A DNA stretch of 64,000 nt. Source: Lateolabrax maculatus (lineage: Eukaryota > Chordata > Actinopteri > Acropomatiformes > Lateolabracidae). Where the stretch lies: positions 25,413,001 to 25,477,000 of the forward strand of contig CM062217.1 in the NCBI GenBank assembly GCA_031216445.1, written 5' to 3'. This document shows positions 48,971-61,660 of the stretch, in pieces (position 1 is the stretch's first letter; the number at the start of each line of letters is the position of its first letter). The translations under genes were made by a program, and so were the position numbers. The notes below the pieces were generated by a model. That model saw only the letters and a program-made list of their open reading frames with translations, was not told the origin of the DNA and searched no databases.

Positions 48971-49745
48971 TGGATCATATGGGGCTGGGAATCCGCACTC
49001 CACTTTTACCATGTCTGTTTTACTCATTTTTGTTCATATGTTTTGCCCGCAGGTATAGACAGTCAGGAAAAAAAGGATGTGAGCTTGGACCAGAGACTGC
49101 CATTTAAATAGCATACTTTTTGACTCCACCGTCCATCATTGCAGCAGATGTTAATACAATATTTTGTATAAAGTTTAAAAGTCACAAATTGTTATACAAT
49201 AGCTGCTTTTTTTTTTTGAAAATTGTGCTTACCAAAATGCTACAAACATAGCTGCTTTGCTTGACATTTTTATATGCCCTACATCTACAATAGCTATTTG
49301 AGCCTAGCAACATTTTTAAATTAAGTTATTCTTTCTTAATTCAAAAGAATCCATACACAAACAATTCATACACACAAACTAAAATCTAAATGCACAAATT
49401 CTTGTGAAGACAGAAAAAATGCTTCAGTAAACAGCAATTTTTGGCAGAAATGACACTGAAAAAGTTTGATCACAAGAATTCAAATTTGAGTAAGAACATT
49501 AAGAAGTGGGTCTTTGTGTGGGTTGATTTCATGAGGCAATAAAAAGCCTTATATTGTATATGAACAGGGATATTTTGGACACGCATGAAGGAAGTAAAAG
49601 AAAAAGAAAATTACATTCCCATGATAACTTTAGAAAGTCTTGAATGTACTGGAGGACGCCCCTGTACCCCACAGAGCAACACTTGCACTAGAGTTTGTCG
49701 AGTAAAGGTGTGGGCCAAAGGTGAGTTATTGTAAAGGGTGTCTGC

Positions 49746-49777
49746 ATGTGTGTGTGTCTGTGTGTGTGTGTGTGTGC
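49746..49777 (+). repeat. (TG)n microsatellite
   Basis: TG run with one TCTG interruption. Confidence 0.85.
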
Positions 49778-50039
49778 ATGTCTGTGTCTGTGGTTGACAA
49801 TGATCTATAGGCTTGGGTTATAGTTCAGGTTAGGTTTTAGTTATGAACTGGGCTGAGGCATTACATTTCACTTAAGAGTTAAGTTAAGGTCAGGTTGAGT
49901 GTCAATGGTGAGCGGATAACTGTGGCCAAAGAATACTTTCATAAGTATATTACAAATCCATGAGTGTGTGCATGCCACATTTGTGTGTAAACAAAGTGGT
50001 ACACAACTTAATCCTTGTCTCTCTTCATCTGCCTTAAAC

Positions 50040-50960
50040 CGCGGCGCTGACCTGACACGGCGGCGGCCACTGAGCTCTCTAAGTGATGACCCTTCAACCT
50101 GGAGCATTTCAATTTCAACCTGTGACGGGCTCCCCAGAGAATGATTTGAATGTTAAGTGCGCCCTCAAATCCAGGCACCGTATGAAAATGTAATCAGAGC
50201 ACTATCATCTCCCCGGCAGAGAAAGAGCGGGCTTGCTTGACTCCATGCGGCAGGCGTTGGCGCTGGCCTCATTTCCCTTGCCAGCAGGTGTCCTCTCTGG
50301 ATATAATAGGCTTTACATGTGTAATTAACACATGGCACCGCTGCCTGCGCTGGCCATAGCCTTAGCCCTGCTCCTGTCACCATGACTTTCTTTCTCTTCC
50401 CTTTTCTCAATTTATTTCTGCACCCTTTCCTCTTCCTCTTCATTATGACACATAATGGCTTTTGGGCCAACTCACGCTGCGGTGAAAGTGGGTGCAGAAG
50501 ACAAAGACAACAACTTTGACGAAGAAAGCCAAGCACTTGGTAATGCAGGGATGGATTGGTGGTATACAGGAGGGTTCCGCGGCGTGGAAGGACGCGGATG
50601 GAGTTAACAGCTTGCTGTGTGGGCCGGCTAATGCCTTAAACCCCCCCTCTCATGAAACCTGTAATTACCAGGGCTCCGTTAATCAAGAATGAAACAGAGG
50701 AGAAGCAGTGGGCTAATTGGGGCCGACGTGCTCTGTAATTAGAGTAATAGTCACACATTGGGATTTTATGAATGAATGACTTTGCCAGGTTTTTTTTACA
50801 GGGCTTCATTACATTGGTCGGGGCTATCAAAGCTATTTGCATGCATGTATATGAAAGAGACAATATGTTATTGGTCATTTTTTTGTCCAAACAGCAGATT
50901 TTCTCTCCAGGCCTCCTGACTAGGCCAGTGTTAATTATGTCTGTGGCCAAGGATGGGGGG
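50040..50960. promoter_or_regulatory. Strong candidate conserved non-coding cluster rich in homeodomain sites
   Basis: Nearly 900 bp of unique sequence with TAATTA cores at 50322-50327, 50662-50667 and 50736-50741, TAATTG at 50714-50719, and a perfect POU octamer ATTTGCAT at 50835-50842. LIM-homeodomain factors such as LHX2 bind TAATTA/TAATTG, so autoregulation is possible if this block acts on the neighbouring LHX2 gene. A poly-G run at 50955 ends the block. Binding and conservation are inferred. Confidence 0.45.
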
Positions 50961-50969
50961 GGGGGGGGG
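50955..50969 (+). repeat. Poly-G run (15)
   Basis: Fifteen consecutive G at the edge of the homeodomain-site-rich block. Confidence 0.85.
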
Positions 50970-52446
50970 TAAGGGAATCCAATTATTTTTCTCTCCTTCT
51001 CCTTTTTGCCCCAAACCTTTTTTCACCCATGTGCTGCTAGCTGTCGGGGCAAGGAGGTGGATTTCTGTGTTTGTGGAGCTTGATTTGCAGAGTGTGGAAG
51101 GAATTCATCATTTGCTTTATCATTAACACAAACACTGACCTTTTTCCTGATAAGACCACAACCCCGCATTGAGCTCAACTGATACATATTTTTTGTAATG
51201 ATATGAGAGATAATTGAAGCAAATTCTTAGACACAAATGGTATTGCATATTCATTTCATTCCACATGTTATTTTCCTGGTGGGGATGAGTGTTGTAGGTA
51301 GCTTGCACAGACTGAGGTGAGAAATTGCACTTGGCAATTTTGCATGTTTGCAGTGCTGAGGGGTATAAGAGCGTGCTGTTTTGAATTTTGAAGACTATCC
51401 CTCAGAATTCTTCATTCTTCTTCTACAACATCAGTGAATGTAAGGCCTCAGTGTGCTTCAAAAGACTAATTTGTACATGTTGTGGACTGACCACGTCTGA
51501 AGACAAATGTGTTTATACCTGGTCCAAGTAACCACCCTCAATGGCAGGGCAAAAACCTGCCTGCATCCCATTGCCTCCCTGCTCTCTATAAGAATTATGT
51601 TTTTTTTTGTGTGTGTCTTTGTTTTTTTGTGTGTCTTTGACACAATGTGTGCAAATGGAGACAGTTTATGACTCTCTTTCATGTTGTTACACTCATTGTT
51701 CACATGAAAGGTGATGGAAGTAGCTGGGTGAGGAATGAAGAAAAAAATAAAGTTTGAGAGAAGTTCAAATCCTGCCTACTGTCAGACCTCCAGACAACTG
51801 GCCAATTGCAAAATTGTTGGACACAGCCCCCTTGATTCTGTCATCAGAAAGAGGGTTTATTAGACGATCACCTTCTTTGAAGCATGTTGAGGCCTTAAAG
51901 TTGTAATCCATCTTCATGAAACCCCATTTTTCATACTATTTATGGTCAGCATTTTTCAGCAATATCCATTCAATGAATTTATATTCTGTAATTACCTCTC
52001 TATAAAGTATCTTTCCTTTTTACACCATCCCACCCATGGATTCAAATTGCCTTCACACACACACAAAGGATGTAATCCACTGCAATTTGACCTAATAGCA
52101 GTCTTACTGTTTGCTGTTCACCGCATCAGAGCTGTTTTAAGTTAATCCTAACGCAAACATAACATCCGTCCATCCCATCTGAAGCACTCAGCTGGCGAAA
52201 GGTGGACTGTTATTGTGAAACATTCTTAAGACTCACAATGTATTTGTCACTGTGGTTGACACTAACTGCAATTGTCCATCCAAACTGCGTCTGCAAAACA
52301 TGACAATGGTAATTTTGGGCATTTTCTGACAGCAGATCAGTTTTAAATATTGCGTGGAGTAATGGAACAAGAAGGATCAGCCACAGTGAGTTGCATACCC
52401 AAACTCCTCAGCATGTTAACCAACTTAACTCAAGAGCGACTGCTGC

Positions 52447-52462
52447 TCCCAGAATTCTGGGA
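52447..52462. promoter_or_regulatory. 16-bp palindrome overlapping a ZNF143-like motif
   Basis: TCCCAGAATTCTGGGA is a perfect palindrome. With its right flank, the minus strand reads ACTACAAATCCCAGAATTC, close to the ZNF143/THAP11 site (ACTACAATTCCCAGMATGC). Binding is inferred. Such motifs are also common inside fish repeats. Confidence 0.35.
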
Positions 52463-53659
52463 TTTGTAGTAATAAACCACACTGCTCTTAACAAATAAAC
52501 CAGGACTGAAATCTTAAGGATTGTGACTTTAAATGTTTGAATTTAAAAAAAGTTTTGTTAAAGGTAGAGAAAGTCAAGCTGTCTAGCGTTTTTTTTTTTT
52601 TTTTAGTGTTCATTCTTGTTGAGCAAACACTTGTGGATTTCCCTTGTTATGGAATATCAATGTGTAACTATATCATCAGCTCCATGCCTCTGGTTCATTA
52701 TATGTATTCTGAGATTATCTACCAAAGACTGGGTAGAGTTCTTGCTTAACATTCTTATGCATGTCTGGGAAGCTCTGCTTGGGTGCAGCCATATTTCCTC
52801 ATTTGCGATGATGAGTAGAATTTTTCACAAAAGAAATGTTCAGCTTTAGTGCTTGCCATGACTCATTTCTTGTATAAGACGAGGAGGATGTTTCTAGGTT
52901 GTACGCTACCCTCTATCTCTTATTCCCACGACAGTGGCATTGACCACAGAGAAGAGAGAGTGTTGGCACCTCTCCCCAGTTTGGATGCTTCCCTGTCGAG
53001 AGGGGAAAGGCCACAGCAGTGATTTATGGAAGCCATCTGATGATGCAGGTCCACTACCTGTGCTTGATATCTTCTCCTCTATCTTGCCTCTCATTACCTC
53101 ATTTGTCATGGCGTGACGCATTGCAACACCATCCTCCATAAACCCACTTCAAAAGGGTGCTGGGTGAATCGAGTTCCTCCCCCTCCTGTCTTGTGATGGA
53201 CTCAGATAGGAGCTATAATCCCAGTGACACCGGCCCATTGATCTCCACAGGACTGTCTGACTGTGGGCATAGGACCATGTATTTTGGTTGTAAAAGTCGA
53301 CACACTTAAGAGTTACCAGACGGATGACTCAGCTACCCAACAAGAGAAGTGTGCCTGTTGACTTTATAAGAAGGGTTTTTGCTTCAGCAGAGGCTTCCAA
53401 GCAATATCATAGTCTTATATTTACATTGTAATTTATAAAAGCTACAATGCCTTCAGCTCATGAAAAATTGAGATTATACATACAGCCAACAGGTTTCTGA
53501 GCAGTGTACTGGATTAGTTGTAGCAGACACATGAGAAGGTTTGTATGTGGTAGCATTTCTAAAGGTAAAATGAAAAAAACAAGTAAGAACGTAAGCTAGA
53601 TAGTGTGTGATAAATGTCTAATAATGACAGAAACATGCGCATAGGAATGTATTTTCCAT

Positions 53660-53672
53660 GGGGGGGGGGGGG
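53660..53672 (+). repeat. Poly-G run (13)
   Basis: Thirteen consecutive G. Confidence 0.85.
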
Positions 53673-53794
53673 CTGCCCTGGATACGTGAATGTTTAGATT
53701 ATAAAATAGACAGATGCAGCAGAGTACATCATCTATTGTTAACTCTGAAACTTGCGTGGAAATATTATTAAAGCAGAATAATGATTATAGTAAT

Positions 53795-53945
53795 GACTAA
53801 GTTTGCATCCCGTCAAAGACCCGACTTCACCTCTTCGTTAACCTCTTCCTGACCTTAAGCACAATCTTTATCTAACCGTAGCCGTACTGTTGTTGCCATG
53901 TGCAGATATTGTAGAAAGCAAGAACTGTAAAAGCACTGGCATTGA
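53795..53945 (+). repeat. Partial copy of the 17.7-kb MITE-like family (right part)
   Basis: The block at 53890-53945 (GCCATGTGCAGATATTGTAG then AAGCAAGAACTGTAAAA and GGCATTG) aligns with 17982-18037 at roughly 80% identity by eye. Upstream similarity is weaker but includes a CATCCCGTCAAAGACC / CGTCCCATCACCGACC pair. Confidence 0.5.
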
Positions 53946-54271
53946 ACATAATCTGGGGATGGTTCTATTACAAGGAGCTTTACAGATTCAATTCCCAGCA
54001 TGCAGTGTGTCCCCCTCTGTATTTCCTCACCGTAGGGTGTCTGGAGCATTCCCCTGAACTGTGTTTAAATGTGGAGCCTCTTCTCTCGATCAGGGACATC
54101 TTCAAAGCCAGTGTAATGACACGGTGTGCACACCTCTGCTTCCTGTTCTTCCGCAGCCAACAAAACAACGGGGAATCTTACTCTTCGCATCCGCCTCCGG
54201 AGCCCTCACCACCCAGCACATCCAGTAATGGACAGAGAACCTCAATATGCCCAAGCCCCCCCATCACCACC

Positions 54272-54298
54272 ACACACACACACACACACGCACACCCC
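54272..54298 (+). repeat. (CA)n microsatellite with CCC tail
   Basis: CA run, one CGCA interruption, then poly-C. Confidence 0.85.
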
Positions 54299-54589
54299 CC
54301 CTCCTATTCTCCCACAATCCCCTCTGTCTCACCCTGTTTTTCTGTTTCCTCTCCATGCTCTCAGCAGTCAACATCCTCCATCAGGCTCAGGCTATTAGGA
54401 CTTTCATCTTTGCCTCATCATTTACTGGAGTGGCTTGTGCTATTTACACGTAGCTAGCTAGTGTTTTAGCTTTACTTCGAATGGACGGGCTGGACTCTTT
54501 ATGCATCTGAGTGCTGTTGTGTATCTGCGGTTATACAACAGGACTTTGGCGGTGTATGCACTCTGCTGTTGGTTTAGCAGTACACTTAT

Positions 54590-54970
54590 CAGTGCCACCT
54601 GCTCTTGGAGTAGCCTCTTAATTATCAGATCAAAGGCAGTGAAAAGGTGCTAAGTGGTTAGGAGCTGCAGCAGCACGCTACTGGCCTTTGATCCGCTCGG
54701 TCCCAGCCTCCCCGACAGCAGCCTGCCTTAAATTAAATATGGACAGACATCTCTCTTTGAGTTCAGCCCTTTTCCCCTCATAAGCTGTTGCATTTTTTTG
54801 TACATTGCATTCTGTTTGATGTGAGTGACTGCTTAGCCTGACAATGGACAGCAGTGTGCTTAAAAAGGAGCGGCTGGCTAATCGAGGGCCGGAGCCTCCT
54901 GCTGAGTTACCTGGAAAGGTCTCTGCTCTCCCTGGACCAATCAAGCAGGCTGTTAAGAGTCGCCTATAAT
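54590..54970. promoter_or_regulatory. Candidate enhancer with paired TCF/LEF sites
   Basis: Unique block with TAATTA at 54619-54624 immediately before a perfect TCF/LEF site ATCAAAGG at 54629-54636, and the inverted copy CCTTTGAT at 54685-54692. An AT-rich TTAAATTAAATATGG stretch follows near 54728. This motif grammar suggests a Wnt-responsive homeodomain enhancer. Function is inferred. Confidence 0.4.
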
Positions 54971-55149
54971 AAGAGTGTGTGTGTATGTGTCTCCCCAAGT
55001 GTGTTTGATGTATTATTTGTGTGCTGATTTATCTGATGTTAGAGTAAACACCAGACCTCATGCGTCCTGGGGCTGCAGACACTGAACGCCGTCTCCTGGA
55101 CATGAGCACTGGATCTGGTCTGGTCTGGCCCCGGACTGTCCCGCCACCT

Positions 55150-55640
55150 CTGTCTTGCATTAGACCAGAGACTGTTTACGAGTGCGGCGGGCAGACTTAG
55201 CTGAAACAGTTGAGGTCTTGTGTCACCAGATGTTTTATAGGGCGGGCGGCATGGAGGAGGCAGGCAGTAAGCAAGGAGGCAGAGGGGGGCCGGCGCTGGC
55301 TGGGCCGGCAGTCAGGTGCTCTGGGTGCCCTTTTATGGGCCAGTCCACTAATGAAAGTTGGGATCTGGGACCACTGTGGAACATCAGAGGCCACTCCACC
55401 CCACCAGACCCCCACCTCCACCTACATAGGAATGTCATAAAGCTTTAAAAGACCCCCCCCCCTTTCATTATTCTCTTCCGCCTCCCCTTTCACTCAGCTG
55501 TCCCATCTGCTGATTGATTGGTTTCCATTTGTTGTCATGTTTTCAGGTGGCTGCGGAATTGTCGCCTTCATTTTACTAGGGTGCCGCAGGATGGGAGCAA
55601 TTCGTTATTATTATGCAGATGAAGTGTAAGATGTTCCCCG
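55150..55640. promoter_or_regulatory. Candidate regulatory block with CArG box
   Basis: Unique sequence with a perfect SRF CArG box CCTTTTATGG at 55329-55338 and an ACTAATGAAAG segment shortly after. A TTCGTTATTATTATGCAG segment lies near 55602. Overlapping open frames on both strands are short and unrecognised. Confidence 0.3.
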
Positions 55641-56224
55641 GAGGAACCGCAGTCAGAGTCGTTTGATAAGAGAAGTGAATGTGAAAGCTGTGATGAAGCG
55701 TGGCACATGGAAGTCTGGAGAAGCACCAGTCACACATGGAACAGATAAAGAGAGTGTTTCTGTGGTCAACTGTGATGTTGACACTTCAGAGGCCGCTGGT
55801 GTAAAGTTGCCAAAAAGGGATCTCGACACTCTCTATCTCTACCGTTCTGCTTCTGTCTACCCATCTATCCAAATCGTTGGTGGATGAATCCAAATGTTTA
55901 TATATAGTACTTATATATGGCCTTGTGGGTTGTAGCCTCATGGACTTACATACTGTGAAGTGTCTGAGGACACCATCATCCTGTCAAGTCTTTGAGGGCT
56001 CTGGGCCACGAGGGATAAGATGCACTATGAGGTGGAATTCAGTTGTTTCGGATGCAATGCTGAGATCTGGATCCTGTATTTCATCTCTATTTTCTGTACA
56101 AATTAGGAAAGTCTCACTGCATAAATAAACGGATACAACAAAAATAAAAATAAATAGATGTCTGTGTAACTTATTGGCAGTTTCCAGAAGTTTTACAAAG
56201 TCATTGTTTTGCAAAGCTGAATAA

Positions 56225-56475
56225 GTGTCAAGTATTATGAAGTCCTGAGTCAAGTCCCAAGTCAAGACAGGTAAGTCCTAAACCTTGTGTTTCAAGTCAA
56301 ACAAGTCACCATTTGTCTTTTTGCTGGTGTCCCCTGCCAATTGCACCTTGCACCTGCACTCCTACTTGCGCAATGAGATTTGGCCGAGGTACTATATGTA
56401 ATAATTATCAAGAAAATTAAGAGTTGAAGTCCAAGTGAAGCCATTGCTATTAAAGTCCAGTTGCAAGTCTTGTTT
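56225..56475 (+). repeat. Degenerate AAGTC-rich repeat
   Basis: AAGTC or CAAGT recurs many times between 56228 and 56300 and again at 56425-56470 (for example GAGTCAAGTCCCAAGTCAAG). This is the pattern of a common fish repeat built from AAGTCC-like units, split by about 100 bp of unrelated sequence. Confidence 0.5.
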
Positions 56476-56903
56476 TGTTTTCATCATGTCTAAAGTCACC
56501 AAAACTCAGAGAGTGGCCCTGATCACCCTTGCAGACCTGATAAATTGTGGATTTTGGACCTCACAATTCTGCCAGTGCGGGGAAGTCCAACAATTGAACA
56601 ACTGGATTCTGTCCATCCATCCATCTACTCTACCAATCTTCAGGCCAATCCCCTCTTCCTGCTGACCCACCACTCCCAGCTTCCTCTCCGGCCCCCAGAA
56701 ACCCTTCTCTCCCTGTCTTGCTGAGCGGCTTTGAACTCCAGCGTGTCTCACATGCCTCTTCGCTCCCAGACATTCAGCCCCATGCATCACAGCAGCTTAG
56801 CTCCCATGTAAATCAGCAGGTTGAGAAATACATCCTATGCCAGGTGCATACACTTAGCCAGCGCTGCCTGACTGGTGTTGAGGAAAAGAGGTCATGTGGT
56901 GAA

Positions 56904-56921
56904 AGAGAGAGAGAGAGAGAA
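56904..56921 (+). repeat. (GA)n microsatellite
   Basis: About nine GA units. Confidence 0.8.
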
Positions 56922-58762
56922 TGTGCATATGTGTTTTTGCTCCCTTTTTTCTCATGGGAGCACAGTTACTGCGATCTCCCCCCCCGGCAGGCATTCGCAG
57001 GATCTGACTGGATTACACCCTGAGCCCTGCTCGCACGTTTTAGCCACAGTACAACATGCATGAGTGAAAGAAGATGGAGAAAACAACAAGGGGGAGGTGA
57101 GGAGGAGGAGGGGCGGGAAGAGGAGGAGGCTGTTGGGTTAAAGAGGGACTATGTGCTGAGTAGTGGTGTGGAATAATGTCCCTGTTTACTTTCTGGGCTG
57201 TTGTCGTGTTAAACAGCAGCGGGCCAGGCGGCGCTGTGTGACGGAAAGGGAGAGGACTTCATGTCAGCCTAGTGGAGGGGTGGGGCGGAGCTAGCAGCTG
57301 ATCTATGGGATGTCTGTGTCAGTGGTGGGGGGGTCTTGAAAGATTCGGAGCAGAGGGAGAAGCAGAGGGCAAAGATGGGGTTGCACAGGAGGCAGGCATA
57401 AGGATGAGAAGGAAAATATAAAAAGAGGACACTGAGAGAGTTTTACAAGGTCAAGTTTATTGTTAGAAAGACAGGCCTGAGTTCTAAAGCACAAGAGTGT
57501 TTTGCCTTGTTTTCCTCAATAATACTGGTGTCAGATAATTATTTTCAATATCCCACTTAACAGCAACACTTAATGTCCAGCTCGCAGCAGTAAGGGACTA
57601 AAGCTGATTAAGACCACACAGCAGATTATGTCATGTAATATATAGTGTACTTTTAACTAAAGTAAATTTCATAGGTGGCATTATTGCATACATAGTCAAT
57701 GTGGCAACGTCTTGTCAGCCAACAGACAAGAAGCTGAGTAGGGTTTTCTGTCAGTTGACCTACTTCCCCGGTGCATGGTGAAGGGAAATTGTTTCCAGGG
57801 GTCAAAACTGAATTTGTACACAGATTTAAAGTCACGAAGTAAATTGTTCCACAAATCAAATTTAAACCGATCACAATTATGTAATAATTTAAGTATATTG
57901 TTCTGATAATACTATTAATTGTTTCACTTTCACTCATTACAGCACTCATGTAGTGTAATTTACTGCTTTAAGGTTATGACATTGCTAATAACAGATACTG
58001 TCAGTAATCCTTTAACAGCGTGTCTTCACGCTCACTTTCCTCCCAGTCACTCTAGAAAACACAAAAGCATAAACAAGGTTCTGGTGGTGAGACATAATAT
58101 ATTTCATTTTTGAGCTTATTTCAGCTTAATATGCAAAGTGCTGTCTTCCGTTTCAAAATAAACTTTATAGCAAGTGAATCAAAGCAGAATGTCACTATTA
58201 TTATCTGATCACTTTTCACAATTCCCAGGGTGGTAAAAGGTGTTATGCTTGACACAGTTTCCACAGCAGTAGTTGGCAAATTATGCCATCTAGTGTCCCG
58301 CGTCGGCTGCGCGAGTTGCACTCCGATCTTTAGTAACTTCCGCTGCACACGCTGCGCAGGAGGCTGGCTGAGCAGTTTTGCCTCTACAAACATCTTCTGT
58401 GCTTGCGCTTCTGTCGTTTGACCTGCATTTGAACTTCGGTTGTCCTTCATTAAACCAGGGAGGCCAACTAAAAGGTATGTAACATTGTAATTCAGAAAAC
58501 CTGTTGTCAACATGGCTTCTCAAGTCATGCACATTCATGTAGCTAATGCTACTAAATCTCTCTATAAACCCGAGTTCACTAAACCCGATAACCGATAAAT
58601 TATTGAGAATTATTGAATGTTGACGGATCGTTTTTAATTTAGCTTTTCTAGCCTTTATGGCACTGGTTTAGCTGCCCAGGAAACAATAAATCATCTTGTG
58701 ACGCTATTCAGGCACTCAAATATGCCTTCTGATAAGAATTGCACCATGAGTCAGTGAGTGAG

Positions 58763-58763
<1 letters not shown>

Positions 58764-58794
<31 letters not shown>
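58764..58794 (+). repeat. (CA)15 microsatellite
   Basis: Pure CA run. Confidence 0.9.
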
Positions 58795-58796
<2 letters not shown>

Positions 58797-59284
58797 GAGA
58801 GATGAGAGACAACAGTCAGAGAAATGAGTGAGTCAGAAAAGTAATTTCACATGGCCAGCTCTAAAAAGAGAAAAGTAGATGGTGAAAACTTTAAAGCTTT
58901 TAATCAAGAATGGAGAGACTCTTGGTTCAGACTGATGAGATGGGAAATTGAGTTAATAAAAAAGGTGAAAAGGGGAAACTCAAGCTACACTTTTTATTTC
59001 AATCTTCTAAAACTAAGCACTTAATTTTAAGATGCACATTTTTTAAAAGCTCTCTGTAATGTATTTTATTATTAAATGCAGCCCTTATTTAATGAGAAAA
59101 TAACCTTTATTTATTATCAGAGTCTTTATTATTAATAATCCATCGAGTTCAGTGTCAAAACTGTCAATAAATATAGTTGAAATATAATTGAATTGTACTT
59201 TATTTATTTGATTTGATACAACATTGATACAACTACTAGACTACTTCAATATATATGGCACTGAATCATAATGCAAGTTAGACA

Positions 59285-59358
59285 TTATAATGTTCCGGAC
59301 CTTTGCTTGAGGAAATTGCCCCTAACTGGACCTCTTTGAATTTGAATTTGAATAATAC
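59285..59358 (+). mobile_element. Probable LINE-type 3' tail
   Basis: GAGGAAATTGCCCCTAACTG leads into a tandem TTTGAATTTGAATTTGAATA end, the form of a LINE 3' terminus with a short tandem tail. No ORF is left. Confidence 0.45.
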
Positions 59359-61620
59359 ACCTCTAAACCTTAATTCTGCCACCATAATGCCATGGTACTT
59401 TTTTGCAAGGGAAATAAACGCACAGTCCACTGGTCCAATTTGTGCTTGATAAAATCTGCTCTGTATTCAATCTGAACATTATTAGTTATTTATCACATGT
59501 TCCTTATATTTTTCTGCATATTTGTGCAGATTTTTTTTTTTCAAGGAAAATGATCTAAAATCATCACCAACGTGAGCTGGTAACCTACCAGACAGTTGTA
59601 AAGTGAAATGAATTACTAGCCAAAAATATTTTCTCATTAGGAGCTTCACTCAAGCTGTGTTCATGTGGTTTTAGAGACCTGCAGCAGATCTGTTGTGTTG
59701 TCTGTACATAATGTCCCATCCCATTCAGGTTCACAGGATAACCTTGTTTCCTCAGTGTGTTCCTGTATATCTTCCTTTTTTCTGTCTAACCTAGCTCTGG
59801 CCACTTCCCCTCCCTCCCTATTCCCATCTCTTGCCCTTGCACTGGCCTGTGTAAGTGTGCTCAGGGGTTTGAGCGGGGGGGGGGGGTTCTCGCTGAGGGA
59901 GGGGCGGTAGGGAGTGGGTCGGCAGTGCAGGGTTGGTCATGCGAGAGCAGCCGGAGTGCTTGTGGTCATTATCAGAGCGAAGTCTCAACGTTGGCGCACC
60001 AATTAGTTTTGACCCAGAAGGAATAGTCTGTAGACCGGGGACAGGCATCGCTCCATCCACAGCAGATTCAGATGGACACACACACACCCACACACGAGAG
60101 TGAAACCTCGCGCTGACACACACACACGATTTGGCTGGCTTGCACGTGGAATATCACTTCCATTTGTACTGCAGGAGTGTACATCTCTGGATGTCTCTTG
60201 CCCCATATTCTCTTTTCCTCTGTCTATTTCCATCTCAGTGCTTACGTTTTCAGTTCCGGTGCCTGCTGACAGACAAGATGTGTCTTGGATGACAATCTTT
60301 ATATCAATCTGGGAGAGCATGTTGAAGGGAATACCTTCAGGACTGATCTCAGATTGTTTTTTGATCAGAATCATCAACCTTGAGGGATGAAAAGTTGCAC
60401 ACTATCAGGTTTCTGGTGTGTTTATGGGAGCTGAGGACAAACTACAGGAAGTTTAAAATCCTTATAGATTTTTGACAATCATCACACAATGTGCAGCCCA
60501 TTGGACACACATTCTATACGAGTTCCCTCAAATATTCTTACTTTCAGTAGTTGTGTGTTATTATCATTAGTATGATAATATTGCTGGAGGTGTGTAATCC
60601 TCACAAACTCGATTACTCCTCCAGATGTCAGGTTGTAAATAGCAGCCATATTGCAGCTTAAATCAGTTTGTTCAAACTGAAATTGTTACATTTCTAAAAC
60701 TAAATGATAATTCCTGATTTTGTTGGTGTCAACCAAACCTCTTACTCATGATTTTCCTAGTGTCACATGTTCAGGCTCCAGTGTTCCTAAAGGAACTCCT
60801 GTGTCCACTGTTTTGTCCATCCATGTAAGTTTAGATGTTTAACCCTCTGAGGCTCGAGAAGAATAAGGAGAACAACAGTTGTTGCAGTTCATTTAGGATC
60901 AGTGTGGCAACAGATACACAGCATGCCTTTTATCTCTGTTTTCTGTCTATATTTCCTGAATGTTGTATATTAGACAAGGAAAATCAAAGCCTTCCTTCTT
61001 CATCACAGACTTCTGAGAGGAGACACAAATAAACAAGACAAACTGGTTTGGCTACAGGTAAAGACAAAGTCAATTCATTTTAGTCAATAAATATAAGCAT
61101 TATAGGGACTTTTATATTTTTTTATTTTTAATATTTGTTTCCAGCGCAAAGAAACAAGTTTCAGGTTTTTCTTAAATTTTTTCATTTCAAGCAGATGCAT
61201 TTTTAGGACTCCTTTGGACAGGAATGTTTGACTGCATTGCTATCACACTTTTGCACGTCACTGAAGCATATTTTATCCTGACATCAGCCCCTAAGAAGGT
61301 GTCAGCAAAATGTACTGTACCCTTAATGCTCTGCAAGTGTGGGCTTGCCTGTGTAAACTATGTAAAATGAAGTAATCAGAATTCCAGTTTACTCTAACCT
61401 ATGACAACATGTCAGTAGACATGACATATTATCCAGGTTATCTAAACCACTGTGTTGGAGGTCAACTGAAAATAGGTGCACCTGAGAAAGTCAGTTATAA
61501 TTCACACAAGTTGAAGCAAGAAGTGAGTCTATTAACTAGGATACGTGTTAACAATGGACAGATTGTGACAGAATTGAAATTCAGTTTTTCTTAGTTTTTT
61601 TCTGCCAAATAAGTTTGAAC

Positions 61621-61660
61621 AACCTGTTGGTTTGTTTCCAACCTGTCTGATCGTCTGACT
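61621..61660 (+). repeat. Copy 2 of the 40-bp dispersed repeat
   Basis: Aligns without gaps to 25811-25850, including 22 identical consecutive bases. Flanks do not obviously align. Confidence 0.5.

Noticed and set aside
53942..54457. 171-codon + strand frame, the longest in the window
   Set aside because: It spans a CA microsatellite and a C-rich tract, has no recognised domain, and starts within a repeat fragment. Only the small 54157-54224 part is kept as a weak exon-like candidate.
58230..58540. Short overlapping frames in a GC-richer segment
   Set aside because: No domain, open on both strands, and possibly part of an unidentified repeat. Not supported as coding.
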